A stretch of DNA of 37,733 nt from Candidatus Gastranaerophilales bacterium (GCA_944322875.1 CALUQI010000007.1:1-37733); one strand, 5' to 3'; shown: positions 26,105 to 37,042, counted from the first letter of the stretch. The notes: a model not told the origin generated them from the letters alone. Numbers and translations are program-made.

Positions 26105-26503
26105 CTAAATTTTACCATTCATCTTAGCTTTTAATCTAGCCATAGCTCTTGCAAGTGCTGCCTCTGCTCGTTTTGCATCTATGCTTGCATCATTTTCTGC
26201 CAACCTTGCTTTTGCTCTTTCAAGTGCATTTTTTGCTCGGGATTCATCTATTTCTTCTCCCGATTCCGCATTTTTAGTGAGTATCAAACCTTCATCATTT
26301 TGAAATTGGAATATTCCACCCATCGTTGTGAATAATTTTATTTCATTACCTTGAACGATTTTCGTGATCCCGATTCCTAAAGCTGTCATAAACGGAACAT
26401 GACCTTTCAATATTCCGAACTCACCTTCAGTGCTTTTTGAATATATTTCATCAACATTTCCATCAAAGACAACTTTTTCATGAGTGATTATTTTTAAATG
26501 CAT
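26105..26503 (-). CDS. atpC: ATP synthase epsilon subunit
   Basis: A 132-residue subunit of the F1 central stalk. The N-terminal beta-sandwich has VVFDGNVDEIYSKSTEGEFGILKGHVPFMTAL, the conserved GEFGILxxHxP motif. The C-terminal helical hairpin (RAKNALERAKARLAENDASIDAKRAEAALARAMARLK) is the inhibitory arm. It is paired only with atpD, 30 bases downstream of it. The cyanobacterial and chloroplast name for the epsilon gene in this position is atpE; I use the common bacterial symbol. Confidence 0.96.
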   Translation of the reverse strand: MHLKIITHEKVVFDGNVDEIYSKSTEGEFGILKGHVPFMTALGIGITKIVQGNEIKLFTTMGGIFQFQNDEGLILTKNAESGEEIDESRAKNALERAKARLAENDASIDAKRAEAALARAMARLKAKMNGKI

Positions 26504-26533
26504 AATAATTTTCCCTCTTAAAGTTTGTAAAGA

Positions 26534-27995
<1,462 letters not shown>

Positions 27996-28068
27996 AAATA
28001 AAATTTAACAAAAAAGTAAATTACTGGCAAAAAAATATTTCTTGTGTATTATATATGTATATCGGATT

Positions 28069-28938
28069 ATGGATAGATATATGCAAGGACTTATTGAAAA
28101 AGAATTATCAGGTGCGGATAAAATTTTGAAGCCTGATTTTGCGTCAAGGGCGGGTCGTGAATTCCTCGCTTACTATTTGCAAACAAAGTTTAAGCAGATA
28201 ATTGCTTTTGATAAAAAATATTCAACACCTATTTTTAGAGAAATAAGTCCGGATTTTATTTCTCGTTTTTCTAAAAGAATTATAAACAATCCATCAAAAA
28301 GATTTTTAATCAGCATAACAGGTGAATCTGCTGCCGGAAAGTCTACAATATGTCGTGAAATAGCTAAGGTTATTGAACAGCTTTCAATGCCTGTTACAGT
28401 GCTTACTACCGATAATTATTTTAATGATATATCGTCTTTAATCGCCCAATATGGTACTTTTGATAACCTAAGAGACAGTGGTTATGATGTTGATGCCCCT
28501 TCCAGTTTCCAGCTTGAAGTGTTAAGGCATGACCTGCAGGATTTAGCTGATGGTTTAGATATAAAATCTCCTATGTACCTCCCAAATGGAACTGGTGTTT
28601 CAATACCCTCAGCTATAAGCGTAAAATCTTCAAAAATAATCGTTGTTGAAGGTATTGCTACTATGTATGAAGATGTGAAAGAGGTTTTTGACGTTAAAAT
28701 ATACGTGGAAACAGATGATGATGTAAGAAAAAAATGGTTTATTGAAAGGGCTGTAGGAGAAAGAAATCAGGATGTTAATAACGCTTTGAAACATTGGGAT
28801 TACATAATGAAGGCAGGAGAAAAGTATGTAAAACCTTTCAGAAAAGAATCCGATATTGTTATTAATGGTAAATCTGATTTAAAATATTTTGCTCAAATTC
28901 TTGAATATATTCATGCTATTACTAATAATTTTCAATAA
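28069..28938 (+). CDS. uridine kinase/phosphoribulokinase-type P-loop kinase
   Basis: A 289-residue protein (from the ATG at 28069; 28081 is an alternative, and neither has a clear RBS). About 80 N-terminal residues are family-specific. The P-loop TGESAAGKST lies near 84-93. TTDNYF is the URK-type substrate loop (the family has DxFY/DNYF), DAPSSFQLEVLRHDLQDL matches the DHPxAFD region, and KIIVVEGIATMYEDV is the conserved 'EGI' strand. The Arg-rich lid RAVGERNQD is present. It probably phosphorylates a nucleoside or small sugar-like substrate, but it is only distantly like Udk, so the substrate stays open. Transcribed divergently from atpD. Confidence 0.75.
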   Translation: MDRYMQGLIEKELSGADKILKPDFASRAGREFLAYYLQTKFKQIIAFDKKYSTPIFREISPDFISRFSKRIINNPSKRFLISITGESAAGKSTICREIAKVIEQLSMPVTVLTTDNYFNDISSLIAQYGTFDNLRDSGYDVDAPSSFQLEVLRHDLQDLADGLDIKSPMYLPNGTGVSIPSAISVKSSKIIVVEGIATMYEDVKEVFDVKIYVETDDDVRKKWFIERAVGERNQDVNNALKHWDYIMKAGEKYVKPFRKESDIVINGKSDLKYFAQILEYIHAITNNFQ

Positions 28939-28960
28939 TTGTTAACGTTTGTGTGTGTTG

Positions 28961-28989
28961 TTGCCTCTTTTTTCTAAATATGGTACAAT
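28961..28989 (+). promoter_or_regulatory. promoter of the pilus cluster
   Basis: TTGCCT (28961-28966), 17-base spacer ending in TGG, then TACAAT (28984-28989), an extended -10. A start near 28996 leaves a leader of about 110 bases before the first gene. I see no convincing structured element in that leader; it contains only a 12-codon open frame at 29011-29046. Confidence 0.65.
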
Positions 28990-29105
28990 CTTTTAGTTAA
29001 GTGGTGTATTATGTTAGTACAGAGTATAATTAAATACATTAAATAACCGATACATAAAATGGCTCATTAAAATATAATTAATATGGTACTGAGAAAAGGT
29101 GTCAA

Positions 29106-29783
29106 GTGAAGTTAGAAGAAGAGTTAAAAAAAATATATATTGAGGTCAATGAGAAGCTTGATAAATATTTCAGCCCAAATGGCAAGAAGGTATTTTTAGC
29201 ATTGGTTTGTGTTGGAATTATCGCAATCACGTTCTTATTAGCGTCGTTTTGCAAAGAATATACATCAAATGAGGAAAAACCGGTCCCATTAGAAGATAAT
29301 ATTCCTGCAGTCATGGATGATGCTGGAATTATGCCGGACAGCTCTTTGGAAAAAGATGTAATCAATATAGAAAAAAAAGACGATAAGAGGGTTTCTTTTG
29401 CCGTAGAAGATTATGGGCGTTCAAATCCTTTTATGCCGGAAGCTGGTTCTGTGAGTACTGGATATTCATTAATGGCACCTCCTGAGAATCTTTCTTCAGG
29501 AAGTTCAGATGCGGCAAAAGTAATTACAACAAAAGTGTCAGGAATAATGTATGAACCAAACAGACCTTCTGCAATTTTGAATATAGAAGGCGAAGATTAT
29601 TTAGTCAGATCAGGTGATTATATAAATAATTATAAAGTTTTATCAATAAGTAAAAATCTTGTTACAGTTCAACTTGGCTCAAATATATATAAAGCAGGTG
29701 TTGGCGAAGTAATAAGTGACGGAGAAATAAATTATAATAAAGAGGATAATTTGGAACATAAGTTTGGCGGAGCCAAGATATAA
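29106..29783 (+). CDS. type IV pilus/type II secretion inner-membrane protein, PilP/GspC-like
   Basis: A 225-residue protein with a GTG start (AAAAGG 6 bases upstream). Topology: 28 charged cytoplasmic residues, one transmembrane helix (29-48), a disordered acidic linker with GRSNPFMP (104-111), then a small beta-domain at about 140-215: VSGIMYEPNRPSAILNIEG, YLVRSGDYINNYKVLSI, VTVQLGSNIYKAGVGE. This beta-domain is the homology region shared by PilP and GspC that docks on the secretin N0/N1 domains. PilP is normally a lipoprotein; this one has no lipobox (the sequence before Cys49 is LLASF), so its anchoring is GspC-like. It lies directly upstream of the secretin, as pilP does. Confidence 0.78.
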   Translation: MKLEEELKKIYIEVNEKLDKYFSPNGKKVFLALVCVGIIAITFLLASFCKEYTSNEEKPVPLEDNIPAVMDDAGIMPDSSLEKDVINIEKKDDKRVSFAVEDYGRSNPFMPEAGSVSTGYSLMAPPENLSSGSSDAAKVITTKVSGIMYEPNRPSAILNIEGEDYLVRSGDYINNYKVLSISKNLVTVQLGSNIYKAGVGEVISDGEINYNKEDNLEHKFGGAKI

Positions 29784-29796
29784 TGCAGGAGCAGAT

Positions 29797-31596
29797 ATGA
29801 AAAGTAAAATTTCACAAAAAATTATTGCAGGTTTAATATTAACGGTATTTGTATTTTCAAATACGTTAATGTCAGTGTCAGCAGTTAATGATAAACCGGT
29901 CTTACGCGCAGATGGTGAAGATACAGTTAAGCTAAAGGCTGATGTGGCCATAACTACTGTGAAGAACCCTGTAACACTTAGTTTGCGTGATTCTGATGCA
30001 AAACAAGTTTTACGTATGTTTGCGGATCAGGCAGGGATGAACATAATTTTTGATTCAGGTGTTTCAGGCAAAGTTACAATGGATTTGGTTGAGGTTCCAT
30101 TGAATCAGGCATTTGATTTAGTTTTAGGTGTTGCCGGTTTAACATACATAGTAGAAGGTAATACCCTTATAATTTCCTCATCCGGTTCGGATGTTGGTTT
30201 GGCAAAACAAGAAATTACTCTAATTCCGGTTAAATATATTGACGCTTCAGCTATGGCTGAATTTTTGAATAAAAATGTTTTTTCAATGAAAAAACCTGGG
30301 CTTTCAAACTCGGAAATAGTAACGACAAACCCAATGACAAATGAGCTTTTGGTTTTCGGTACTAAAAATGATGTTTCAATAGCAAGAAAAATTGTAGAAA
30401 AATTTGACAGAAAACCTCTATCAACATCTATAAAAGTCAGTCACACAACACCGGAACAAATGGCGGCATTGGTTTGTGATATGCTTTTACCATCAACATC
30501 TTCAGGTTCAGGCAGTTCAACTGGCGGTGCCGCAAATATAAGTGGCGGTGTTGTTACGGGTGGTGCAAGTTCCAGCAGCAGCTCAAGCGAAGTTGAACTT
30601 GGCGGGGGTGAGGTTGCTTGTACTGTAAAGGCTTCAGGTTCGGGTGCTTTGTCTCCTATGCCTTTACAAAGTCTTGCCATATCTTACTTTACGCAACAAG
30701 GTACGATTGGTATTATGGGTGGCTCTGAGCAACAGGTTGAGATGATTAAAGAATTTATTGCTCAAAACGACAGAAAACAACCTCAAGCTTACCTTGAAGT
30801 TTCAATTATTGAGTTGAGTGAAGCTGGCAGTAAGACACTTGCTAATACTTGGCAATACTTAAGCAAAAATTTCTCTTTTAACTATTCTGCAGGTTCTACC
30901 GGTACTAATCCTAATTATCCTATATTCTTCCATGGTAACAGATACCCGTTTGTTGAAGAACCAGGTCAAGATCCTTCTTATGATGTTACTAAATACACTG
31001 GTCCTTCCGCTTTAACTTACACCATCAATTATATTTTGGAAAACAGAAAAGGTAGAGTTGTTGCAAATCCTCGTATATTAATTACCAATGGTCAAGAATC
31101 AGTTATTGACTTAACTTCAGATTACGTTAAGACTGTAACTTCTCAAGTTGTTTCTTCTTCTTTGACCGGTGCGGTGCAAAGAACATATGAAATTGGTGAT
31201 GATAACGGTATTAAGGTTACTATTACACCGTTTATAAGTCCTGATGGCTATGTGACTTTAAATATTACTCCTGAGTATGCAACAATTAGCAGTCAAGTTA
31301 CGTCACCAAACGAAGATGATCCGAGTGTAACTGACATTCAGGCTACTTTGCTTCAAAGAAGAAATTTGGATTTGAAAAATGTTAGAATTAAAGACGGCGA
31401 AACACTAATTATTGGTGGTTTGATTCGTGAAGATGAGCAAAAAACAGTTCAAAAAATCCCGTTCTTAGGCGATATCCCGGGGTTGGGTATGTTTTTTAGA
31501 ACAACTGTTACAAGTAAAAATAAAGAAGAAATGCTAATTATGCTTACACCAAAGATTATCAATGACGATTCGGCGGATAATGCAGATACTCTGTAA
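29797..31596 (+). CDS. pilQ: secretin, PilQ/GspD family
   Basis: A 599-residue outer-membrane channel with a signal peptide (cleavage near SVSA, residue 29). The N0/STN-like domain (about 50-115) has SLRDSDAKQVLRMFADQAGMNIIF. A Secretin_N domain (about 125-230) precedes a Ser/Gly-rich low-complexity loop (about 230-270). The secretin core has VVANPRILITNGQESVIDL, RNLDLKNVRIKDGETLIIGGLI and KIPFLGDIPGLGMFFRT. No AMIN domains, so it is a short PilQ. The start at 29797 is set by AGGAG 5 bases upstream; an in-frame ATG at 29764 lies inside the preceding gene. The long secretin-type C-terminus ends about 12 residues after LTPKII, without an S-domain. Confidence 0.92.
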   Translation: MKSKISQKIIAGLILTVFVFSNTLMSVSAVNDKPVLRADGEDTVKLKADVAITTVKNPVTLSLRDSDAKQVLRMFADQAGMNIIFDSGVSGKVTMDLVEVPLNQAFDLVLGVAGLTYIVEGNTLIISSSGSDVGLAKQEITLIPVKYIDASAMAEFLNKNVFSMKKPGLSNSEIVTTNPMTNELLVFGTKNDVSIARKIVEKFDRKPLSTSIKVSHTTPEQMAALVCDMLLPSTSSGSGSSTGGAANISGGVVTGGASSSSSSSEVELGGGEVACTVKASGSGALSPMPLQSLAISYFTQQGTIGIMGGSEQQVEMIKEFIAQNDRKQPQAYLEVSIIELSEAGSKTLANTWQYLSKNFSFNYSAGSTGTNPNYPIFFHGNRYPFVEEPGQDPSYDVTKYTGPSALTYTINYILENRKGRVVANPRILITNGQESVIDLTSDYVKTVTSQVVSSSLTGAVQRTYEIGDDNGIKVTITPFISPDGYVTLNITPEYATISSQVTSPNEDDPSVTDIQATLLQRRNLDLKNVRIKDGETLIIGGLIREDEQKTVQKIPFLGDIPGLGMFFRTTVTSKNKEEMLIMLTPKIINDDSADNADTL

Positions 31597-31611
31597 TATA
31601 CTATCAAAAAG

Positions 31612-33624
31612 ATGAATGAACTACTTAACAGATTAAAAAACAGTATTAATAAAGAAATACTTAATCATATAAGTGATGCACTAATGGAACAAAATAAATT
31701 TGTTCCTATTAGTGTAAAGGATAAGTTTTTATTTGTTGCAGTGGGCTCAAGTTCAGATAAAGATAGTGTAAGTAAAATATTAAAAAATTATTTCCCTTAC
31801 CAGATAAAATTTATACAAGTTTTAGATGCAGATTTAAATGAGTTAATATACAGTCTTAAGAGGGATTCTTCAACACCTTCTCTTTTTGATGGACATGAAG
31901 AAAAACAAATCAAGCTCGGTGAAATGTTAATTCAAAAAGGTTACATAACCGACGTACAGCTTTTACAAGCACTTGCTGAAAGTAAACGATTAAAGATGCC
32001 TGTTGGATCTACTTTATTCAAGTTAGGATTCATCTCTTTAGATCAGTTGAAGTCTATTTTGCATTTGCAAACCGGATTTGACATGGTTAGTAATGAACAA
32101 TTGGCAAAGCAAGATAAGTTTGTAAATATTTTGCCGGAAGATTTTATTAAGGCAAATCAAGTAATACCGATTTCTTCTGACGGAAAAACCCTTACTTTAG
32201 GTGTTGTACATCCTGTAAAACCTGATGTATTGAAAGAAATTATATATTTAACAGGGCAAAATCCAAAACAGCTTTTGATGACGCACTATGAGTTTGAAAA
32301 CTCTTTAGAAATGTTTTTTAGTGCACAGAAAAAAGAAACACAAAAAATAATCAAACAAATTGAAACTGAAGCAGCTGATATAGAGGTAGAAGAAAGTCTT
32401 TGGGAACAAGTTGATGCGGAATTACAGGACTCGACAGGTTCTGTAGCAAAATTTGTAAACCAAATCATCACTAATGCTATTGATAATAAAGTTTCTGATA
32501 TTCATATAGAACCAAGGTTAGATGGTTATATAGTAAGATATCGAAAAGACGGTATGTTGCAAAAAGTTTTAGAAATCCCTTCAAAAGTAGAAACTTCTGT
32601 TATTGCCAGATTTAAAGTTATGTCTAGAATGAATATTGCTGAGCATAGACGTCCTCAAGACGGTACTTTTTCAATAAAATACAAAAAGCAATCTTATGAT
32701 TTTCGTATAAATACCTTGTCTGTGTCCGGAAAAGAAAAGATGGTTATTCGTGTTTTAGCTCCTGCAGTTAGTTTGAAAGCGGAAGATAGAAAGATAGTTT
32801 TAGCCGGTGCTACAGATGCTGATCTTGCTAAAATTAAAGATATGATTAGCTGTCCAAATGGTATTATTTTAACTTCAGGACCAACAGGATCCGGTAAAAC
32901 TACCACTTTATATTCCGTATTGAGAAGCTTGAATGATGAACACGTTAATATTACTACAATTGAAGACCCTATTGAAATTAAGTTAGAAGGGATTAATCAA
33001 TCTCAAGTTAATCCCAAAGCCGGTATAACTTTTGCCTCTTGTATGCGTGCAATATTAAGACAAGATCCGGATATTATACTTGTTGGTGAAATCCGCGACT
33101 ACGAAACTTTAGAAATAGCGATTTCTGCCGCACTAACAGGACATTTGGTTTTGAGTACTGTTCACACTAACTCTGCCGCTGCAACCGTTACAAGATTAAT
33201 TGAAATGGGGGCAAAAGATTATCTTGTATCTTCAACATTGTCAGGTGTTATCGCTCAGCGTTTAGTAAGATCATTGTGCCCGGATTGTAAGGAGGAATGT
33301 TTCCCCACTTATGAAGAAGCAAGGCAAGTTTATTCTAAAGAGGAAGATATACAGAAGTTTATGAAAACACCTATTTATAGAGCAAAAGGTTGTAATAAAT
33401 GTGATTTTACGGGATACAAGGGTCGTCTTGGCGTATTTGAAATTATGCCTATTACAAAAGAAATTAAAAAACTTATTGCTCAAGGTGCGCATGATCTTGC
33501 TATTGAAGAATCGGCAGTTGCTAATGGGATGATAACTTTAAACCAGTCCTGTTTAAATCATATAAAAAACGGTATTACAACCATTGAAGAATTTGTAAGA
33601 GTTTTGGGTATTGTTAGTGAATAA
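31612..33624 (+). CDS. pilB: type IV pilus assembly ATPase PilB/GspE
   Basis: A 670-residue AAA-type secretion ATPase. An N-terminal region of about 100 residues precedes a MshEN/GspE-N domain (LGEMLIQKGYITDVQLLQALAE, about 102-170) of the kind that can bind c-di-GMP. The ATPase core contains Walker A GPTGSGKTTT (about 423-432), the Asp box TIEDPIEI, Walker B ILVGEIRD (about 487-494) and the His box LVLSTVHTNSAAA. A tetracysteine zinc site is formed by CPDCKEEC (about 556) and CNKC (about 594). It powers pilus extension rather than retraction: PilT lacks the zinc site and the N-terminal domains. Found 15 bases after the secretin. Confidence 0.94.
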   Translation: MNELLNRLKNSINKEILNHISDALMEQNKFVPISVKDKFLFVAVGSSSDKDSVSKILKNYFPYQIKFIQVLDADLNELIYSLKRDSSTPSLFDGHEEKQIKLGEMLIQKGYITDVQLLQALAESKRLKMPVGSTLFKLGFISLDQLKSILHLQTGFDMVSNEQLAKQDKFVNILPEDFIKANQVIPISSDGKTLTLGVVHPVKPDVLKEIIYLTGQNPKQLLMTHYEFENSLEMFFSAQKKETQKIIKQIETEAADIEVEESLWEQVDAELQDSTGSVAKFVNQIITNAIDNKVSDIHIEPRLDGYIVRYRKDGMLQKVLEIPSKVETSVIARFKVMSRMNIAEHRRPQDGTFSIKYKKQSYDFRINTLSVSGKEKMVIRVLAPAVSLKAEDRKIVLAGATDADLAKIKDMISCPNGIILTSGPTGSGKTTTLYSVLRSLNDEHVNITTIEDPIEIKLEGINQSQVNPKAGITFASCMRAILRQDPDIILVGEIRDYETLEIAISAALTGHLVLSTVHTNSAAATVTRLIEMGAKDYLVSSTLSGVIAQRLVRSLCPDCKEECFPTYEEARQVYSKEEDIQKFMKTPIYRAKGCNKCDFTGYKGRLGVFEIMPITKEIKKLIAQGAHDLAIEESAVANGMITLNQSCLNHIKNGITTIEEFVRVLGIVSE

Positions 33625-33635
33625 TAGGTAATAAA

Positions 33636-34865
33636 ATGACTATATATAATTATACAGCATTAAAAAACAATAAAGAAATAGTAAAAGGAAAAATAGAAGC
33701 CTTAACTCCCCGTGAAGCAAGAGATAATATAAGGAAATTGGGGTTTATTCCTACTAAAGTAGAAGAAGAAAGATCAAGGCAGCAGCAAGATCCAAAAGAA
33801 GAAGCAAAGAATATTAAGAAAGGCAAAGTTTCAAAGTTGGGATTGCAGGATAAAATTGATTTCACGTCAACATTGCAAATATTAGCTCAATCAGGTATTC
33901 CTATTATTGAGTCGCTTTTGTTTATAGAAAATGATGCTGCAAAATTAAAAATAAGGTTAGTTGCTCAAGAATTGCGAAGACAAATTATGAATGGAGGAAC
34001 ATTTGCCGATACTATAGCCAGATACCCAGAGCAGTTCGGACAAATATATATAGGTCTGTGCAAGGCAGGTGAAGATTCAGGTGAATTGGAAAAAACACTG
34101 GAAAGATTACTTGAACTGCTTAACAAACAGGCTGCTATTAAAAGTAAAGTTATTGGTACATTGATGTATCCTATTTTTGTTATTGTTTTGGCTATTGTAA
34201 TTGTATTAATAATGTTAATTTTTGTTTTCCCTGTGTTTAAAGAAATGTTTGATTCTATGGGAAAGGAACTTCCTTGGATTACTGCAAAACTAATGGACTT
34301 AGGAGTTTTCTTGAAAACTTATTGGTATTTTGTACCTTTAATATTGGGTTCTGCCGTTGCTTTTGTTGTATTTTTGTTTAGGTGGCAGCCAAGTAAACGT
34401 AAAATTGATGAATATATACTTAAGATTCCTGTATTGAGTGATTTAATTCAATTTGCAAATTTCTCTAATTTTATAGCCGTTCTGCAAGTTGCATACGATG
34501 CTGGTATACCAATCATAGAATGTTTATATTTATCTAATTTAACGTTAACAAATTATATTTTGAAAACTCGTATAGATTCAGCCACAGGAAAGGTTCAACA
34601 AGGTCAACATCTGTCTTCCGCGCTGAGATCTACAAGAGTTATGCCAAAAATGATTTTATTTATGATTGCTACCGGAGAACAGTCTGGTCGTTTGGGAGAT
34701 ATGCTGCTGCAGGCTACAAATTTCATTGATAAAAAGTTGGATGGTATCATAGATGTTATGACTAAAATGATTGAACCTATTATGTTAATTGTAATTGGTG
34801 GAATTGTTCTTATTTTAGCACTTGCACTATATTTGCCATTATTCGGATCATATCTTGCATTTTAG
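33636..34865 (+). CDS. pilC: type IV pilus inner-membrane platform protein PilC/GspF
   Basis: A 409-residue protein of the GspF fold repeated twice. The N-terminus YNYTALKNNKEIVKGKIEALTPREARDNIRKLGF is the typical opening. The first cytoplasmic helical domain (about 75-170) has FTSTLQILAQSGIPIIESL. Transmembrane segments lie near 175-200 and 230-255. The second domain (about 275-375) has FANFIAVLQVAYDAGIPIIECL, and a last helix lies near 380-405. PilC is turned by PilB to add pilins. In cyanobacteria pilT often sits between pilB and pilC; here the two genes are separated by only 11 bases. Confidence 0.93.
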   Translation: MTIYNYTALKNNKEIVKGKIEALTPREARDNIRKLGFIPTKVEEERSRQQQDPKEEAKNIKKGKVSKLGLQDKIDFTSTLQILAQSGIPIIESLLFIENDAAKLKIRLVAQELRRQIMNGGTFADTIARYPEQFGQIYIGLCKAGEDSGELEKTLERLLELLNKQAAIKSKVIGTLMYPIFVIVLAIVIVLIMLIFVFPVFKEMFDSMGKELPWITAKLMDLGVFLKTYWYFVPLILGSAVAFVVFLFRWQPSKRKIDEYILKIPVLSDLIQFANFSNFIAVLQVAYDAGIPIIECLYLSNLTLTNYILKTRIDSATGKVQQGQHLSSALRSTRVMPKMILFMIATGEQSGRLGDMLLQATNFIDKKLDGIIDVMTKMIEPIMLIVIGGIVLILALALYLPLFGSYLAF

Positions 34866-34876
34866 GAGATGTTATT

Positions 34877-35683
34877 ATGAAGATTATTGTTATCACTGGC
34901 GCAACTTCCGGAATCGGAAAAGCTTTGCTGGAATATTTTGTCAAAAATAATACTGTTTTTGCGGGGTACAGAAATGAGGATTATTTAGATGAATTAGAAA
35001 AAACAGGCGCAATCCCATTTTATATAAATATGTCAGATGAGGTGTCAGTAAGACAGGCTGCCGCATTCATAAAATCTAAAACTGATAAGATAGATACATT
35101 GATTAATGCTGCCGGATGTGTTGTTGCAGGTGCTGTTGAAAATTTGGATATATCAAGAATTAAGGAACAATTTAATGTTAATACTTTTGCACACCTTGAT
35201 TTTTCACAAAGACTTTTGGAGTTACTTAGCGGTGGAAAAATTATTAATATAAGTTCCATGTCAAGTTTTGGAATTTTCCCTTTTGTTGCACCTTATTGTG
35301 CTTCAAAACGTGCTTTGGATATATTGTTTAATTCTTTAAGTTGTGAAACAAAGAGAGACGTTAAAGTAGTTTCAGTAAAACCTGGAGTTATTGCTACACC
35401 TTTGTGGAATAAGTCTATTGAACTTAATCGTTCTTCAATAAATAATTCAAGCGGATTTGAAAATGAAATGCGATATATGGTTAAAAATGCACAACAAAAC
35501 AGTATAAAAGGTTTGGATGTATTAAAAGTTGTAGAAATTATTGCAAAAATTGATCGTATGGAAAATCCTAAACCTTCATACACTGTTGGTTTTGATGCTA
35601 AGTTAGCTGAAATTATTTCAAAATTACCTCAAGGAGTTTTAAATAGATTAATAAAATACGGGTTGTCAGTTAAAATTAGGTAA
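34877..35683 (+). CDS. short-chain dehydrogenase/reductase
   Basis: A 268-residue classical SDR. The NAD(P)-binding motif TGATSGIG (6-13) is at the N-terminus, followed by GYRNEDYLDEL. NAAG (about 76-79) and the catalytic Ser-Tyr-Lys set (ISSMSSFG...PYCASKRAL, with the Tyr-x3-Lys intact) are present. The PG motif after the active site (VKPGVIATPLW) completes the fold. The C-terminal part resembles SDRs of lipid or steroid type, but the substrate cannot be told. AGGAG lies 7-8 bases before the ATG. It is 11 bases after pilC and probably shares its transcript, although no role in pili is known for such enzymes. Confidence 0.88.
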   Translation: MKIIVITGATSGIGKALLEYFVKNNTVFAGYRNEDYLDELEKTGAIPFYINMSDEVSVRQAAAFIKSKTDKIDTLINAAGCVVAGAVENLDISRIKEQFNVNTFAHLDFSQRLLELLSGGKIINISSMSSFGIFPFVAPYCASKRALDILFNSLSCETKRDVKVVSVKPGVIATPLWNKSIELNRSSINNSSGFENEMRYMVKNAQQNSIKGLDVLKVVEIIAKIDRMENPKPSYTVGFDAKLAEIISKLPQGVLNRLIKYGLSVKIR

Positions 35684-35690
35684 TTATTGC

Positions 35691-35719
35691 TTTACAAAAG
35701 GGTGGTTTTAAGATATTAT
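35691..35719 (+). promoter_or_regulatory. promoter of pyrH-frr-cdsA
   Basis: TTTACA (35691-35696), 17-base spacer, TATTAT (35714-35719), just before RBS GGAGAG (35737-35742). It gives the housekeeping genes expression separate from the pilus cluster. Confidence 0.65.
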
Positions 35720-35748
35720 TTAAAAAAATGTCCTGTGGAGAGAAGAAT

Positions 35749-36459
35749 ATGCAATATAAGAGAATTTTGTTAAAGATAAGCGGAGAAGCACTTTTAGGTG
35801 TTCGTCAGTTTGGTATTGATCAAGAACCTGTAAAAATGATTTCGGAAGAGATTAAAAAAGCCGTAGAATTAGGCGCTCAAATTGCTGTAGTTGTTGGTGG
35901 CGGTAATATATTCAGAGGGATGAAAAATAGTGCCAGATTAGGTATGGATCAGGTATCAGGAGATTATGTCGGCATGCTTGCCACTGTCATGAATGCGATT
36001 GCTTTGCAAAGTGCGTTGAATCAAATTGAAGTTCCTTGTCGTGTCCAAAGTGCAATTGCTATTAATCAAGTTGCGGAACCTTACATAAGGCATCGTGCAA
36101 TAAGACATTTGGAAAAAGGTCGTGTAGTGATTTTTGCTGCGGGTACCGGGAATCCATTTTTTACAACGGATACTGCTGCTGCATTAAGAGCATCAGAGAT
36201 CAATGCGGATGCAATGCTTATGGCTAAAAATGGCGTTGACGGTGTTTATACAGATGATCCTAATACTAATCCAAATGCCAAAAGACTGGATAATATTACT
36301 TACGATGATATCATTAAAAATGGGTTGAAAGTCATGGATACTTCAGCTTGTGCTTTATGTAAACAAAATAATATCCCTATTGTGGTATTTGATTTTGATG
36401 CGCAAGATGGTATTATCGATATTCTAAACGGTAAAGAAATTGGAACACTTGTTAAATAA
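35749..36459 (+). CDS. pyrH: UMP kinase
   Basis: A 236-residue amino-acid-kinase-fold enzyme that makes UDP from UMP. It opens with YKRILLKISGEALLG; IAVVVGGGNIFRG is the nucleotide-binding glycine loop, AAGTGNPFFTTDTAAALRA is the UMP-site signature, and KNGVDGVYTDDPN closes it. The start at 35749 (MQYKRILL) is chosen by the GGAGAG site 6 bases upstream; an earlier ATG at 35728 overlaps the RBS region. Order pyrH-frr-cdsA is conserved in most bacteria, usually behind rpsB-tsf, which are missing here. Confidence 0.97.
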   Translation: MQYKRILLKISGEALLGVRQFGIDQEPVKMISEEIKKAVELGAQIAVVVGGGNIFRGMKNSARLGMDQVSGDYVGMLATVMNAIALQSALNQIEVPCRVQSAIAINQVAEPYIRHRAIRHLEKGRVVIFAAGTGNPFFTTDTAAALRASEINADAMLMAKNGVDGVYTDDPNTNPNAKRLDNITYDDIIKNGLKVMDTSACALCKQNNIPIVVFDFDAQDGIIDILNGKEIGTLVK

Positions 36460-36475
36460 TTGAAAGAGGTAAAAT

Positions 36476-37042
36476 ATGTCAGAAGCTTTAGATGAATTAT
36501 TTTTGTTTGGAGAAGAAAAAATGGAGAAAGCTATTTCTCAGCTTCATAGAGAATTTGCTTCAATAAGGTCAGGAAGGGCCAATCCTGCGATATTGGATAA
36601 AGTTTTAGTTGATTATTATGGTGTTCCGACACCTCTTAGACAGATGTCTCAGGTGACAGTTCAAGATGGAACTACTTTAGTTATTTCTCCTTATGATAAG
36701 TCAATTTTGAAAGATATTGAAAAAGCTATTATTAAAGCTGAAATAGGGATTACGCCTAACAGTGATGGTATCTGTATAAGACTGGCTTTCCCGCCGTTGA
36801 CAGAAGAAAGAAGACGCGAAATTGTAAAAGATGTTAAAAAATTAGGTGAGGATGCAAAAGTTGCTATAAGAAATATTCGCAGAGATATGGCAGATGATTT
36901 AAAAAAACTTGAAAAATCTGAAAACTTGCCTGAAGATATGGTGAAAGACAATCAGGATAAAATTCAAAAATTAACCGATAAATATACCGGAATTGTTGAT
37001 AATAATGTGGCTAACAAAGAAAAAGAGGTTATGACAGTATAA
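36476..37042 (+). CDS. frr: ribosome recycling factor
   Basis: A 188-residue RRF that, with EF-G, splits post-termination ribosomes. It shows the three-helix bundle and beta/alpha cap: ISQLHREFASIRSGRANPAILDKVLVDYYG, the flexible hinge TPLRQMSQVTVQDG, and the C-terminal helix with RRDMADDLKKLEKS. RBS GAGG lies 7 bases before the ATG. Its stop codon TAA shares one base with the cdsA ATG (TAATG), a coupling arrangement. Confidence 0.97.
   Translation: MSEALDELFLFGEEKMEKAISQLHREFASIRSGRANPAILDKVLVDYYGVPTPLRQMSQVTVQDGTTLVISPYDKSILKDIEKAIIKAEIGITPNSDGICIRLAFPPLTEERRREIVKDVKKLGEDAKVAIRNIRRDMADDLKKLEKSENLPEDMVKDNQDKIQKLTDKYTGIVDNNVANKEKEVMTV

Noticed and set aside
29011..29046. A 12-codon leader peptide before the pilus cluster
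   Set aside because: No ribosome site and no regulatory codon run; likely chance in AT-rich DNA.
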